From assembly GCA_002448875.1 (NCBI GenBank), contig DKAS01000185.1, positions 1-14,549 on the forward strand: DNA of 14,549 nucleotides, read 5' to 3'. The stretch is from Proteobacteria bacterium UBA6920 (GTDB taxonomy: Bacteria; Pseudomonadota; Gammaproteobacteria; SG8-11). Made by a program: the position numbers and the translations under genes. Below are positions 6,867 through 14,436 of the stretch, in pieces. Below the pieces are notes generated by a model, which was given only the letters and a program-made list of their open reading frames with translations, had not been told where the DNA came from and ran no database searches. Position 1 is the stretch's first letter; each line of letters starts with the position of its first letter.

Positions 6867-7373
6867 TCAGTTTTGCCGGGGCGGTGCATCGCCAATGGCG
6901 ATATCCGGGAACAATTCTGCCTTGACCACCGCTCCCGCCTGCACCTGTTCGGCGACGCGGACCTTGTCCATCACCTGCACCAGCGTGTTGTAGGAGACAT
7001 CCAGCTCGGAGAGTATATTGGCGTTGGTCTTCTCCGGGAACCGCACCTTGATCTGCTGCAGAAGATCCGACAGCTCCCGGTAGTTGTATTGCCCATCCTG
7101 CTTGTCGATGGCGCGGATCAGGCCACCGTTGGTATCCCCCACCTCCAGGCCGTCCTTGCGTATGGTGACCACCAGCTGAAAATCCTTGGGATCGGGCTGT
7201 TCGTTGTCCTGCACCTGCGACGGCGGCGGGATGTTCAGCTCCAGGATGGTCATGCGGGAAAACACCGCCGTTATCAGCAGAAACGGCACCAGGATGACCA
7301 TCAGGTTCATGAACGCCGTGATGTTCAGTTCATCGGACTGTTTATGCAGCTTACGCCGTAAACGACTATGCAT
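6867..7373 (-). CDS. ExbD/TolR-family protein, Asn in place of the key Asp
   Basis: 168-aa protein with the family layout: basic N terminus (MHSRLRRKLHKQSDE), one membrane helix (about 18-38), then a periplasmic domain. Aligning LNITAFMNLMVILV with the E. coli ExbD helix (N-V-T-P-F-I-D-V-M-L-V-L) puts Asn23 exactly where the proton-carrying Asp25 stands. This copy therefore should not be able to relay protons itself, while its neighbour keeps the Asp. The gene starts 4 bp after the proton-channel gene, so translation is probably coupled. The bases are unambiguous here (aac on the coding strand). Confidence 0.93.
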   Translation of the reverse strand: MHSRLRRKLHKQSDELNITAFMNLMVILVPFLLITAVFSRMTILELNIPPPSQVQDNEQPDPKDFQLVVTIRKDGLEVGDTNGGLIRAIDKQDGQYNYRELSDLLQQIKVRFPEKTNANILSELDVSYNTLVQVMDKVRVAEQVQAGAVVKAELFPDIAIGDAPPRQN

Positions 7374-7377
7374 TTAA

Positions 7378-8031
7378 TCAGGCACCTGTGCTGGGAGTGG
7401 CAGATTTTTCCATGATGATATTGAGAAACTTCACTGACGCCATTTCCAGACTGTCCACCAGTTCCGTGGTTTTGGTCTGCAGCAGGGTGTAGGTCAGCAG
7501 CAGCGGGATGGCGACGATCAGGCCGAACGCCGTGGTGTTCATCGCCACCGAAATACTCTGCGACAGCAGGTCGGCTTTTTCCGCGGGATTGGCGTTGGCC
7601 ACGGCGGTAAAGGCCTGTATCAGGCCGATGATGGTGCCAAGCAGACCCAGCAGGGTAGCGATATTGGCGAAGGTGGACAGATAGTGGGTGCGCTTTTCCA
7701 GGCGCGGCATGATTTCCATCAGCCCCTCTTCCATCGCTGTTTCGATTTCCTCGCGCTTCTTGGCGCCGCGCATCCGCGTCAAACCATAGGTCAGCACCCG
7801 ACCGACGTCGACGGTGGACTTGGAAGCCATGGTCAGCGCCTGCTGGAAATCGCCTTTCTTCACCACCGGGATCAGCTGTTCCCACATCATGATATTGTGC
7901 TTCTGCGAGCGGGTGAGAAACATATAGCGCTCCACCGCAATCGCCACCCCCAGGGCCAGCACGATCAGGATGGGATACATGAAAATACCGCCCTCCTGAA
8001 AGAAACGCGCCATCACCGTTATCGTATCCAT
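7378..8031 (-). CDS. MotA/TolQ/ExbB proton-channel family protein
   Basis: 217-aa inner-membrane protein that should form the multimeric ring around the two ExbD-type helices. Three membrane helices are visible: about 16-36, 121-144 (ATLLGLLGTIIGLIQAFTAV) and 163-184 (TTAFGLIVAIPLLLTYTLL), with a large cytoplasmic segment between the first two, as in TolQ/ExbB. The helix-2 Thr (T133, equivalent to ExbB T148) and helix-3 Thr (T167, equivalent to T181) are kept, but the helix-3 Glu of ExbB (E176) is replaced by V162. A perfect AGGAGGT (complement of 8037-8043) lies 5 nt before the ATG, the strongest ribosome binding site in the operon, fitting a subunit needed in excess. Confidence 0.95.
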   Translation of the reverse strand: MDTITVMARFFQEGGIFMYPILIVLALGVAIAVERYMFLTRSQKHNIMMWEQLIPVVKKGDFQQALTMASKSTVDVGRVLTYGLTRMRGAKKREEIETAMEEGLMEIMPRLEKRTHYLSTFANIATLLGLLGTIIGLIQAFTAVANANPAEKADLLSQSISVAMNTTAFGLIVAIPLLLTYTLLQTKTTELVDSLEMASVKFLNIIMEKSATPSTGA

Positions 8032-8089
8032 TTCTAACCTCCTACCCGCAAGCTAAATAATTTTGGTCAATACAAAAATCCGGCAGACG

Positions 8090-8389
8090 TCAGCGACGCT
8101 GCGCCAGCTCCCGCGTCTGCAGCATCTCGTGATAATGCACCTGGCGCTGGAACACTTCCCGGTCGATGGGAGCCAGCTCATCTCCAAAAATGCTGGTGCC
8201 CGGCTGCAACAGGATATCGCCCACACCCGATTTGCGCCACGGCACGATATACAGCAGTTTGGGCAGTTCCGTCGCCCCGCGCACTACCATGCCTTCCTTG
8301 ATGTCCACCACGTCCTTGTCCGCGGCCAGGACCGGTAATGCCGCGCCCATGACGATGGCAAGCATGATCATTTTGCCCGTTGTTATCAT
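8090..8389 (-). CDS. Exported protein of unknown function, 99 aa
   Basis: Not recognised as a named family. A clear Sec signal peptide (about 1-22, MIMLAIVMGAALPVLA before A-D) predicts a mature periplasmic protein of about 77 residues. The mature part holds VVDIKEGMVVRGATELPKLL, then YIVPWRKSGVGDIL and a Gln/Arg-rich helical C terminus (REVFQRQVHYHEMLQTREL). I chose the ATG at 8389, with a GGGGGG run 9 nt upstream, because it puts the signal peptide at the N terminus. It lies between a TPR lipoprotein gene (20 bp away) and the proton-channel gene (58 bp away), so it is probably a dedicated periplasmic part of the same machine. Confidence 0.8.
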   Translation of the reverse strand: MITTGKMIMLAIVMGAALPVLAADKDVVDIKEGMVVRGATELPKLLYIVPWRKSGVGDILLQPGTSIFGDELAPIDREVFQRQVHYHEMLQTRELAQRR

Positions 8390-8409
8390 GTTCACTGTCC
8401 CCCCCTGCT

Positions 8410-9036
8410 TTACAGACGTCGTTTCAGATCCACTATCCATTTCGCCACTTCCTTATCCTCGTCTCCGGTCAGGCGCTGATATTGCTGGTAGCTTTCCAGC
8501 GCCTTGCGTAAATCGCCCAGATAGAGATCATAAAGAATGCCCAGATTAAGATAAGCATTGGTATAGTTCGGGTCCAGCAGGATCGCTTTGGCGTATTTTT
8601 CCTGCGCTTTGGCAAATTCGCCCTGCTGCCGTTTGATCAGCCCCAGATAGTTGTAAACGACGGCGCTCTGTTCGTTTTTGCGCGCCGCCAGCTCGAACGT
8701 TTTTTCCGCATCGGCCAACCGGTCGGTGTGATAGAAAATAATGGCCAGATTGGCCCAGCCGGGACCGAAATCGGGATATTTATCCAGCAACGGGCGCAGC
8801 ATGCTCTCCGCCACCTCGAACTTGCTGTTTTTCATCGCGCCGGTGGCCATGGCGAAAGTCTGACGCGAAGGTTCATCCAGCTTCGCCAGTTCGCCACCAC
8901 CCGCCGGCGCAGTGCCGGCCGGCGCCTGTTCCTTGCCCACACGCTCCACGGTCGCGGACGGTTTGCCGTCGCCTGTACCCGCCGTGCCCGCGCATCCCGC
9001 CGCCAGGACCGCCAGCAGCGGCCACAGGCGCAACAT
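8410..9036 (-). CDS. TPR lipoprotein, 208 aa
   Basis: Predicted lipoprotein with lipobox LAAGC (lipidated Cys at 15) followed by Ala-Gly, suggesting outer-membrane location. After a Gly/Ala/Pro-rich linker (about 16-50) come about four tetratricopeptide repeats (about 57-90, 91-124, 125-158, 159-192) with typical signatures such as AYLNLGILYD and VVYNYLGLIKRQQGEFAKAQ. TPRs bind protein partners. Overall it resembles PilF-like and Glt/Agl TPR lipoproteins. I chose the ATG at 9036, since AAAGGG overlaps the upstream stop codon at proper spacing. Nine codons earlier another ATG would overlap the upstream gene. It starts 10 bp after the 954-aa TPR gene. Confidence 0.88.
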   Translation of the reverse strand: MLRLWPLLAVLAAGCAGTAGTGDGKPSATVERVGKEQAPAGTAPAGGGELAKLDEPSRQTFAMATGAMKNSKFEVAESMLRPLLDKYPDFGPGWANLAIIFYHTDRLADAEKTFELAARKNEQSAVVYNYLGLIKRQQGEFAKAQEKYAKAILLDPNYTNAYLNLGILYDLYLGDLRKALESYQQYQRLTGDEDKEVAKWIVDLKRRL

Positions 9037-9046
9037 TACCGACCCT

Positions 9047-11911
9047 TTACTGAACGACATCAATATAGTTCTCTATCCGTTCCGTTTTCGCGTAACGCAC
9101 CGGATGCAGGATCGTCAGCGCCGCGAAGCTCTTCTTCACCCATTCATCATAAACACCCTTGGCGGCCAGCCCGGCGTTGGATTCATGGATCTGTATGGCT
9201 TTCTCCTCGAAGGGAAAGGCCTGTTCCTCCAGCAGCATCTGATACTGCTCAAGCTCTTCCGAAGACAGCCCGTCCGGCCGGTCGGAATGCAGCATGCCCT
9301 GCGCCAGATCGCTGTAAACCTGGGCGATATGGTAGGTTGCCGCGGTGGTGACTTCCGGCACGCCGTAGTCCGCCGCCTTTTTCAGCGCATCCAGCGCATC
9401 CTTCATTTTACTCTTTTTCTGCTGCAAGCTGGTCTTCAACGGCACCACCAGCTGCACTTGCTGAAACGCATCGTAGGCTGGCAGCGCCAGGGTGTAGGCC
9501 GCCTTTGCCGCCACCACTGTGGCGTGCTGAGTTGACTGATCGGAGCTGTTTTGCTGGGCTACGACAATCTCCCGCAACCAATAAAGGTAATCCGTTTGCG
9601 CGCCCCGCGTCTTGTAGATCTCAGCCACTTTCTGCCGCAGATCCACCGCTTTGTCCAGTGGGTTGGGGTACAGTGCCACGTACTGTTTGTAGGTGGTAAG
9701 CACTTTATCAGTGTTACCGGCTTTTTCGTACATCTCACCCATCTGCAGCAGAGCCTGGCGCTTGAACTCGGGGTCCTTCTTATAGGAACTCAGGCGTTCC
9801 AGTTCCTGCGCGGCGTTTTCCATCTTATTGAGCTTGACATAAGCCATCACCATATTCTGGGTGGCATCCGCAACCAGCTCATGCTGCGGATATTTCTGCC
9901 GGAAATTGCCGAAGGCGGTGACGGCCTCGGCCCACTTCTCGGTCTGGATGAAGCTCACCGCCACGTCGAAAGCCGCGGCCACGTTCACATCCGAATTCGG
10001 CGCCACGTCCTTGATCCTGGCGAACTGAGCGATCGCCTGCTGCACATCGCCATTCTTGCGCAGCTGCTCGCCCTGCTTGTAAATGGCGGCAGCCAGCCCT
10101 TCCTTGAACTCCGCCTGGCGCGGCGAGTTCTGCGGCAGCAGGCTCAAGGCAACTTTATAGGAAACCTCGGCTTCTACAAAGTCCTCTTTTTCCAGCGCGG
10201 CATAGGCGATCATGTTCCAGGCGGACAGACGGGCTTCCTGTGACGCTTCCGGTTTCAGCTCCAGAACCTGGCGCGCGGCCTGCGCCGCCTGATCCAGCTT
10301 CTTCATCGCGAACAGATCCTCGGCGACCTTGACGACGACTTCCGCTGCCCGTTTGTCCTGGGCGTAAACCTTGCCGAAGCGCAGGGAACTGCCGATGGCC
10401 AGGCGATGCCAGCTATCCTTCTCCTTACCCTGCAACGTCGCCTCCTGCTTGGCATAGGCCAACAGGGCGGCATAGCCCGCCTCCGCGCTTTTGGCGAAGG
10501 TGTGGTAGTTATAGGCGGTCTTTTCGTATTCGGTCACCGCGTCCTGGTAGCGACCGGTTTCGAACAAGGCTTCGGCCAGCATGAAATTCATCTCCGGCAC
10601 GCTTTCATCCTTGGCAAAGGTCTTGATGTAGCTCTGATACCAGGTGATGGCGCGTTCATAATCCTGGTCGCGTTTGCTCTTCTGCGCCCGGGCATGATAG
10701 TGCTTGGCCACATCCTGCATATTGGCACGCAGGAACGGCAGTATCTGACCGCGGGTGGCTTCGTCAAAGGAACGCCAGTATTTGCCATCCAGGGCATAAC
10801 GTTCGACGAACGCCTGCTTGGCCTGGAACAGCAGGTCTTCATATCCGCCCTGCTTGTAAGCCTTCATCATATTGAGATAGGCCTGCGGCGCCCGGGAATT
10901 GTCCGGATAATACTGAGCAAAGGACTTGAACACCTGGGCCGCGTCCTGCACCCGATCCTGGGAAAGATAGAAATTGCCCAGATTTTCGTAGATCAGATAT
11001 TCGTAGTTGCGGTGCCCGTTGCGATCGAAATACGCCTTGATGGTGTCCCCGCTGTCGAGATAACTGAGACTGAGATTGACCACCCGGAAGGTGTCGCGGA
11101 TCAACTCTTCCTCGCCACGGCTGATCTGCGGTGCCTTACTGTTCTTGGCCGGCGTAGTTTCGCCCAGCTTCACACCGGCAACCATTTCGCTGGCATCCAC
11201 CAGCTTGCGGTCCAGCAGGCGGAAAAAAGCCGTCAGCGCCGGATCATAGCGCGACAGTTTGAATTCGGCCCAGCCACGTTTGTACAGGGCTTTTTCATAG
11301 AACTGGGAGAATTCCCCCATGGCCAGCACCTTGCCATAGGCCTCATCCGCCAGGTTGTAATCCTCCAGCACGAAGGCCAGTTCACCGCGGCGGAAATTGA
11401 CCTCGTCCTGATAGCCCAGGTCAGGATAGTTTCTGGCCAGCTGGTTCAACGTCTGCAAGGCGTTTTCCAGATCGCCGCTGCTTTCATAGGCTTTGGCCAG
11501 CTGATAAAGGATACGGTCGCTGTTGGGGCCGTCTTTGGCATTGGCCAGCAATTCTTTATAGAGTTTGATGGCGTTGCCGTAGGAGTCCTTTTTCAGTTCC
11601 GAGGGATCTTGATCCAGATTACGGGCAGCCGGCCCGCTGCGCAGGTTGCGATCCTCGCCCTTTTCCATTTCCAGATCGGCCAGGCGACGCTTGGCTTCCA
11701 GGCGCAAGCAGGGATCGGTGCCGGTCTGGTCGAATTCTTTGTAGATGCGCATGGCCTTTTCCCGGGCGTGATCCACCGACGTGTCTTTGTCGACGGCGAC
11801 CGTCACCGGTTTCTTTTCCAGGCTGGCGAGGGTTTTCTTGGAATTGGCCGGCGCGCAGCCAACACCAATCATTAGAATAGTTATTAGAATAGTGATAGAA
11901 ATCTGTTTCAC
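9047..11911 (-). CDS. Large TPR lipoprotein, 954 aa
   Basis: First gene of the operon. Starting at the GTG at 11911 (AGGGGG about 6 nt upstream) the product begins with a short signal peptide (VKQISITILITILMIG) ending at Cys19 in VGC, a probable but not ideal lipobox (Gly at -3). The rest is almost wholly helical tetratricopeptide or TPR-like repeats, for example YQLAKAYESSGDLENALQTL, RGWAEFKLSRYDPALTAFF, FMLAEALFETGRYQDAVTEY and QMGEMYEKAGNTDKVLTTYK. The earlier part recalls the BamD/YbgF kind of repeat. A protein of this size could span or scaffold much of the periplasm. Large TPR proteins accompany the Agl/Glt machinery in Myxococcus, so a scaffold role is a fair inference. No enzymatic motif was seen. 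A longer reading from 11989 would hide the signal peptide. Confidence 0.9.
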   Translation of the reverse strand: MKQISITILITILMIGVGCAPANSKKTLASLEKKPVTVAVDKDTSVDHAREKAMRIYKEFDQTGTDPCLRLEAKRRLADLEMEKGEDRNLRSGPAARNLDQDPSELKKDSYGNAIKLYKELLANAKDGPNSDRILYQLAKAYESSGDLENALQTLNQLARNYPDLGYQDEVNFRRGELAFVLEDYNLADEAYGKVLAMGEFSQFYEKALYKRGWAEFKLSRYDPALTAFFRLLDRKLVDASEMVAGVKLGETTPAKNSKAPQISRGEEELIRDTFRVVNLSLSYLDSGDTIKAYFDRNGHRNYEYLIYENLGNFYLSQDRVQDAAQVFKSFAQYYPDNSRAPQAYLNMMKAYKQGGYEDLLFQAKQAFVERYALDGKYWRSFDEATRGQILPFLRANMQDVAKHYHARAQKSKRDQDYERAITWYQSYIKTFAKDESVPEMNFMLAEALFETGRYQDAVTEYEKTAYNYHTFAKSAEAGYAALLAYAKQEATLQGKEKDSWHRLAIGSSLRFGKVYAQDKRAAEVVVKVAEDLFAMKKLDQAAQAARQVLELKPEASQEARLSAWNMIAYAALEKEDFVEAEVSYKVALSLLPQNSPRQAEFKEGLAAAIYKQGEQLRKNGDVQQAIAQFARIKDVAPNSDVNVAAAFDVAVSFIQTEKWAEAVTAFGNFRQKYPQHELVADATQNMVMAYVKLNKMENAAQELERLSSYKKDPEFKRQALLQMGEMYEKAGNTDKVLTTYKQYVALYPNPLDKAVDLRQKVAEIYKTRGAQTDYLYWLREIVVAQQNSSDQSTQHATVVAAKAAYTLALPAYDAFQQVQLVVPLKTSLQQKKSKMKDALDALKKAADYGVPEVTTAATYHIAQVYSDLAQGMLHSDRPDGLSSEELEQYQMLLEEQAFPFEEKAIQIHESNAGLAAKGVYDEWVKKSFAALTILHPVRYAKTERIENYIDVVQ

Positions 11912-12050
11912 CGACCACCCCCTGAGCCCATGCGTCCGGTGGGAACCCATGGCCTCCTGCAGAATCCGCTTCTGCTTATCAACGATCAACCGGCTCGCAG
12001 CGTGGTGCCGCCGGCCATACCACGGCAGGTGTTCCTGCCTAAGAGCACCA

Positions 12051-12078
12051 ATTCTATCCTATTACCCGGGTCTGTGGA
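12051..12078 (-). promoter_or_regulatory. Candidate promoter of the eight-gene operon
   Basis: On the minus strand, TCCACA (complement of 12073-12078, 4 of 6) and TAGAAT (complement of 12051-12056, 5 of 6) are 16 bp apart. Transcription would start near 12044, giving a leader of about 130 nt whose first bases would form the GGCAGG hairpin at 12024-12039. The -35 box is weak, which fits an activated promoter. Confidence 0.3.
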
Positions 12079-12111
12079 TGCTCTAATCCCAGCAAAACGC
12101 TACACGAAGAG

Positions 12112-12160
12112 TACCGGTACAATTTCGCGAATTTCGCAGGTTCACCGTAAGGTACCGGTA
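12112..12160. promoter_or_regulatory. Two TACCGGTA palindromic boxes, putative operator
   Basis: TACCGGTA occurs at 12112-12119 (within the perfect 10-bp palindrome GTACCGGTAC at 12111-12120) and again at 12153-12160. The centres are 41 bp apart, close to four helical turns, so a bound protein would face the same side of the DNA. Relative to the candidate operon start near 12044 the boxes centre at about -71 and -112, positions usual for activators. No known regulator is identified from the motif. Confidence 0.4.
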
Positions 12161-12297
12161 AATATATTGGATGACAATATTTATTATGTAAAAATAGCCT
12201 TTGTCCCGACATCGCTGCCGTTTCATGATAAGCGCCGGTTTCAATATTCGAATCGCCGACATGAAGCGGACATGAACACCCCACCCGGGAACCACAA

Positions 12298-12326
12298 TTG
12301 CATCCACCCCAAGCTCTTACCATAAA
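12298..12326 (+). promoter_or_regulatory. Weak candidate promoter of the EAL gene
   Basis: TTGCAT (12298-12303) and CATAAA (12321-12326) are 17 bp apart at the edge of an A+T-rich patch. Only 3 and 4 of 6 consensus bases match. It is the best spaced pair I found upstream of the EAL gene, but the support is poor. Confidence 0.2.
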
Positions 12327-12498
12327 ATAAATATTACTTAAACCCGAGCCTGGCTCTTCGCGGCAAGGTGCCTCTTCCCTATCAAGACCGAGGCACTTCG
12401 TACCGTTACATAGGCAAAGGACTATCCGCACGTTTGGCGGAATTTACGGAAAATCAGGCAGTTATATCCACTCTTCCGCTGAGGCTGAAACCACGACA

Positions 12499-14421
12499 AT
12501 GAACAGGCATGGGATGGTTTTCCTGGCGCTTGCCGCCACCCTGATTTGCGGGTTCATCGTCTTCGGCCTGCTGGTATTCAGCAGCGCCCTGAATATCACC
12601 GCGCGCAACGACAGCCAGTTGCTGGCCGCCATTGCCCGCCGCATGAGCAGCGAATTACCCAGCGACGTCCACAGTCCGATCGATTCTTCCAGTCTCAGCC
12701 GGGCGACCATTGAAGCCGGCTCCGAGGATTTCACCACCCTGCTGATTGACCACGCCGGGCAGATAGTCGCCATGGGACCGATGACCGCGGACCTGCAGGA
12801 AATGCGCGCGCACCTGCCGACCGACGGCATGCTGCGCAACCGTCCGGCCAGCGGGGACTTTCATCTCGAAATGCGGCGCTATCTATGGTCGTCGGTGCCG
12901 GTGACCAACACACCGTTTGTGTTCGCGGTAGTACACCGAACTCCGCTGCCCACCCTGCGTATTTACCTGCGCCAGCAGACCGTGCCCATCCTGGTCGTCA
13001 TCGTACTTATCTTAGGTGCCAGTTACTTAACCGCCACTCGCCTGCGCCGATTGCAGAGTCGAATCAGTTCCCTGGACAGCAAACTACTGGATCTGCGCCT
13101 GCGGGACCCGGTCAGCCACCTGCCCAGTCGCGCTCTGTTCGAAGACAGAGTTGCGCAGAACCTGCACTTGTCGCGGCGCGAGGGTCGCAACTTCATCATC
13201 CTCTGCCTGCAACTGGCGCCGCTGGACGAGCTGATGCACAACATGCCGCGGGAAGCGCAGGAGCAGACAATCAAGCAGGTCGCCGGCATCCTCCAGAGCA
13301 CCCTGCGCAGCTCCGATACCCTGTGCTACGTCGACAACAGCATGTTTCTCGCCCATCTGCCGGCAACGGACAGCACCAACGCTAAAGTCATCGCCCACAA
13401 GCTGATCAGCGCGTTCCACGATACGCTGAATGTCGGCGAACACAGCTTTTACCTGCGCTGCCGCATCGGCATCAGCATCTATCCCATGGACGGCGCCGAT
13501 GGCGAAACCCTGATCAAGAACGCGCAACTGGCCATGTCCGTCTGCGCCCAGGCCAACAACGATTTCATGCTCTACGACGCCAGTCTCGACTATTTCAACG
13601 TGCAGCGACTGTCGTTCATCAATAATCTGCGCAGAGCCATCCACCAGGACAAGCTCGAACTGTATTACCAGCCGAAAATCGCCCTGCGTAACGGCGCCAT
13701 TACCGGTGCCGAGGTGCTGGTGCGCTGGCGCAACGACCAGGGCCAGTTGATCATGCCCAACGAGTTCATCTCACTGGCCGAACAAACCGGGCTTATCGCC
13801 CCGCTGACCCAATGGGTGCTGAACACCTCCCTGCGTCAGTGCGCGGACCTGCACCGGCATTTTCCCGGTCTGCATATCGCGGTGAACATATCAGCCTACA
13901 ACCTGCACGACAACCAACTGGAACAGTACATCCTGTCCAAACTCAATACCTGGAAAATCTCCCCCCGGCACCTGGCCCTGGAAATCACCGAATCGGCAAT
14001 GATGCGCAACCAAGCGCGCGCCATGGAGTTGCTCAACCGCCTGACTGCGCTGGGCATCAGGATTTCGGTCGATGATTTCGGCACCGGCTACTCGTCGCTG
14101 AGCTATCTGCGCAAACTGCCGCTGACCGAATTGAAAATCGACAAGTCGTTCGTCATCAACATGGCGCACGACGACAACGACGTCGTCATCATCCGCACCA
14201 TCATCGACCTGGCGCATGACATGGGGCTGCACGTGGTGGCCGAAGGCATCGAAAACGATCAGGCGCTGCGCCATCTGGTGGCCATGGGCTGCGACACCGG
14301 CCAGGGCTACTTCATCAGCCCGCCGCTGACTTTCGGCGAATTCATCCACTGGGTGGGCAGCAACGGGGTTTACCATGTCGCCGGCGAAGATTATGCGGCA
14401 GGAAAGCAGGATGGCGGGTGA
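12499..14421 (+). CDS. Membrane-bound c-di-GMP phosphodiesterase (degenerate GGDEF, EAL)
   Basis: 640-aa inner-membrane protein that should break down cyclic di-GMP. Layout: membrane helix 1 (about 7-29), periplasmic sensor segment (about 30-160), helix 2 (about 161-179), a GGDEF-like domain (about 200-362) and an EAL domain (about 370-620). In the GGDEF domain the signature is replaced by DNSMF (279-283), so no cyclase activity is expected. The EAL domain keeps its active-site set: E405 in EVLVRW (EVL rather than EAL), N463 in NIS, E495 in EITES, D525 and D526 in DDFGTGYSSL, K546 in KIDKS, E582 in AEGIE and Q602 in GQGYF. The ATG at 12499 has only GAGG 14 nt upstream, so translation may be weak or the start uncertain. 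It is divergent from the motor operon. A functional link is possible but unproven. Confidence 0.94.
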   Translation: MNRHGMVFLALAATLICGFIVFGLLVFSSALNITARNDSQLLAAIARRMSSELPSDVHSPIDSSSLSRATIEAGSEDFTTLLIDHAGQIVAMGPMTADLQEMRAHLPTDGMLRNRPASGDFHLEMRRYLWSSVPVTNTPFVFAVVHRTPLPTLRIYLRQQTVPILVVIVLILGASYLTATRLRRLQSRISSLDSKLLDLRLRDPVSHLPSRALFEDRVAQNLHLSRREGRNFIILCLQLAPLDELMHNMPREAQEQTIKQVAGILQSTLRSSDTLCYVDNSMFLAHLPATDSTNAKVIAHKLISAFHDTLNVGEHSFYLRCRIGISIYPMDGADGETLIKNAQLAMSVCAQANNDFMLYDASLDYFNVQRLSFINNLRRAIHQDKLELYYQPKIALRNGAITGAEVLVRWRNDQGQLIMPNEFISLAEQTGLIAPLTQWVLNTSLRQCADLHRHFPGLHIAVNISAYNLHDNQLEQYILSKLNTWKISPRHLALEITESAMMRNQARAMELLNRLTALGIRISVDDFGTGYSSLSYLRKLPLTELKIDKSFVINMAHDDNDVVIIRTIIDLAHDMGLHVVAEGIENDQALRHLVAMGCDTGQGYFISPPLTFGEFIHWVGSNGVYHVAGEDYAAGKQDGG

Positions 14422-14436
14422 CATAACAGGCAAGAT

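Larger units (their letters stand above)
11912..12498. other. Divergent intergenic region between motor operon and EAL gene
   Basis: 587 bp without a convincing gene. The open frames on both strands lack ribosome binding sites and have no protein-like composition. The middle (about 12085-12340) is richer in A+T than the flanks. It holds the palindromes and candidate promoters listed separately, a perfect 6-bp hairpin GGCAGG-TGTT-CCTGCC at 12024-12039, an 8-bp direct repeat AATTTCGC at 12121-12137 (two copies, 1 nt apart), and an ATATTG/CAATAT inverted repeat at 12164-12180. Confidence 0.6.

Noticed and set aside
5488..6993. Plus-strand open frame of 501 codons opposite the TonB-like and ExbD genes
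   Set aside because: Crosses three real genes on the other strand. Its Phe/Leu-rich part simply mirrors the Lys/Glu codons of the TonB-like linker.
10406..11875. Plus-strand open frame of 489 codons opposite the large TPR gene
   Set aside because: Composition (Ile/Leu/Val/Gly rich, no coherent topology) is that of a reverse-strand shadow. The TPR frame is clearly coding.
11930..12431. Open frames on both strands in the divergent intergenic region
   Set aside because: No ribosome binding site or recognisable protein features. They overlap each other and the palindromic regulatory region.
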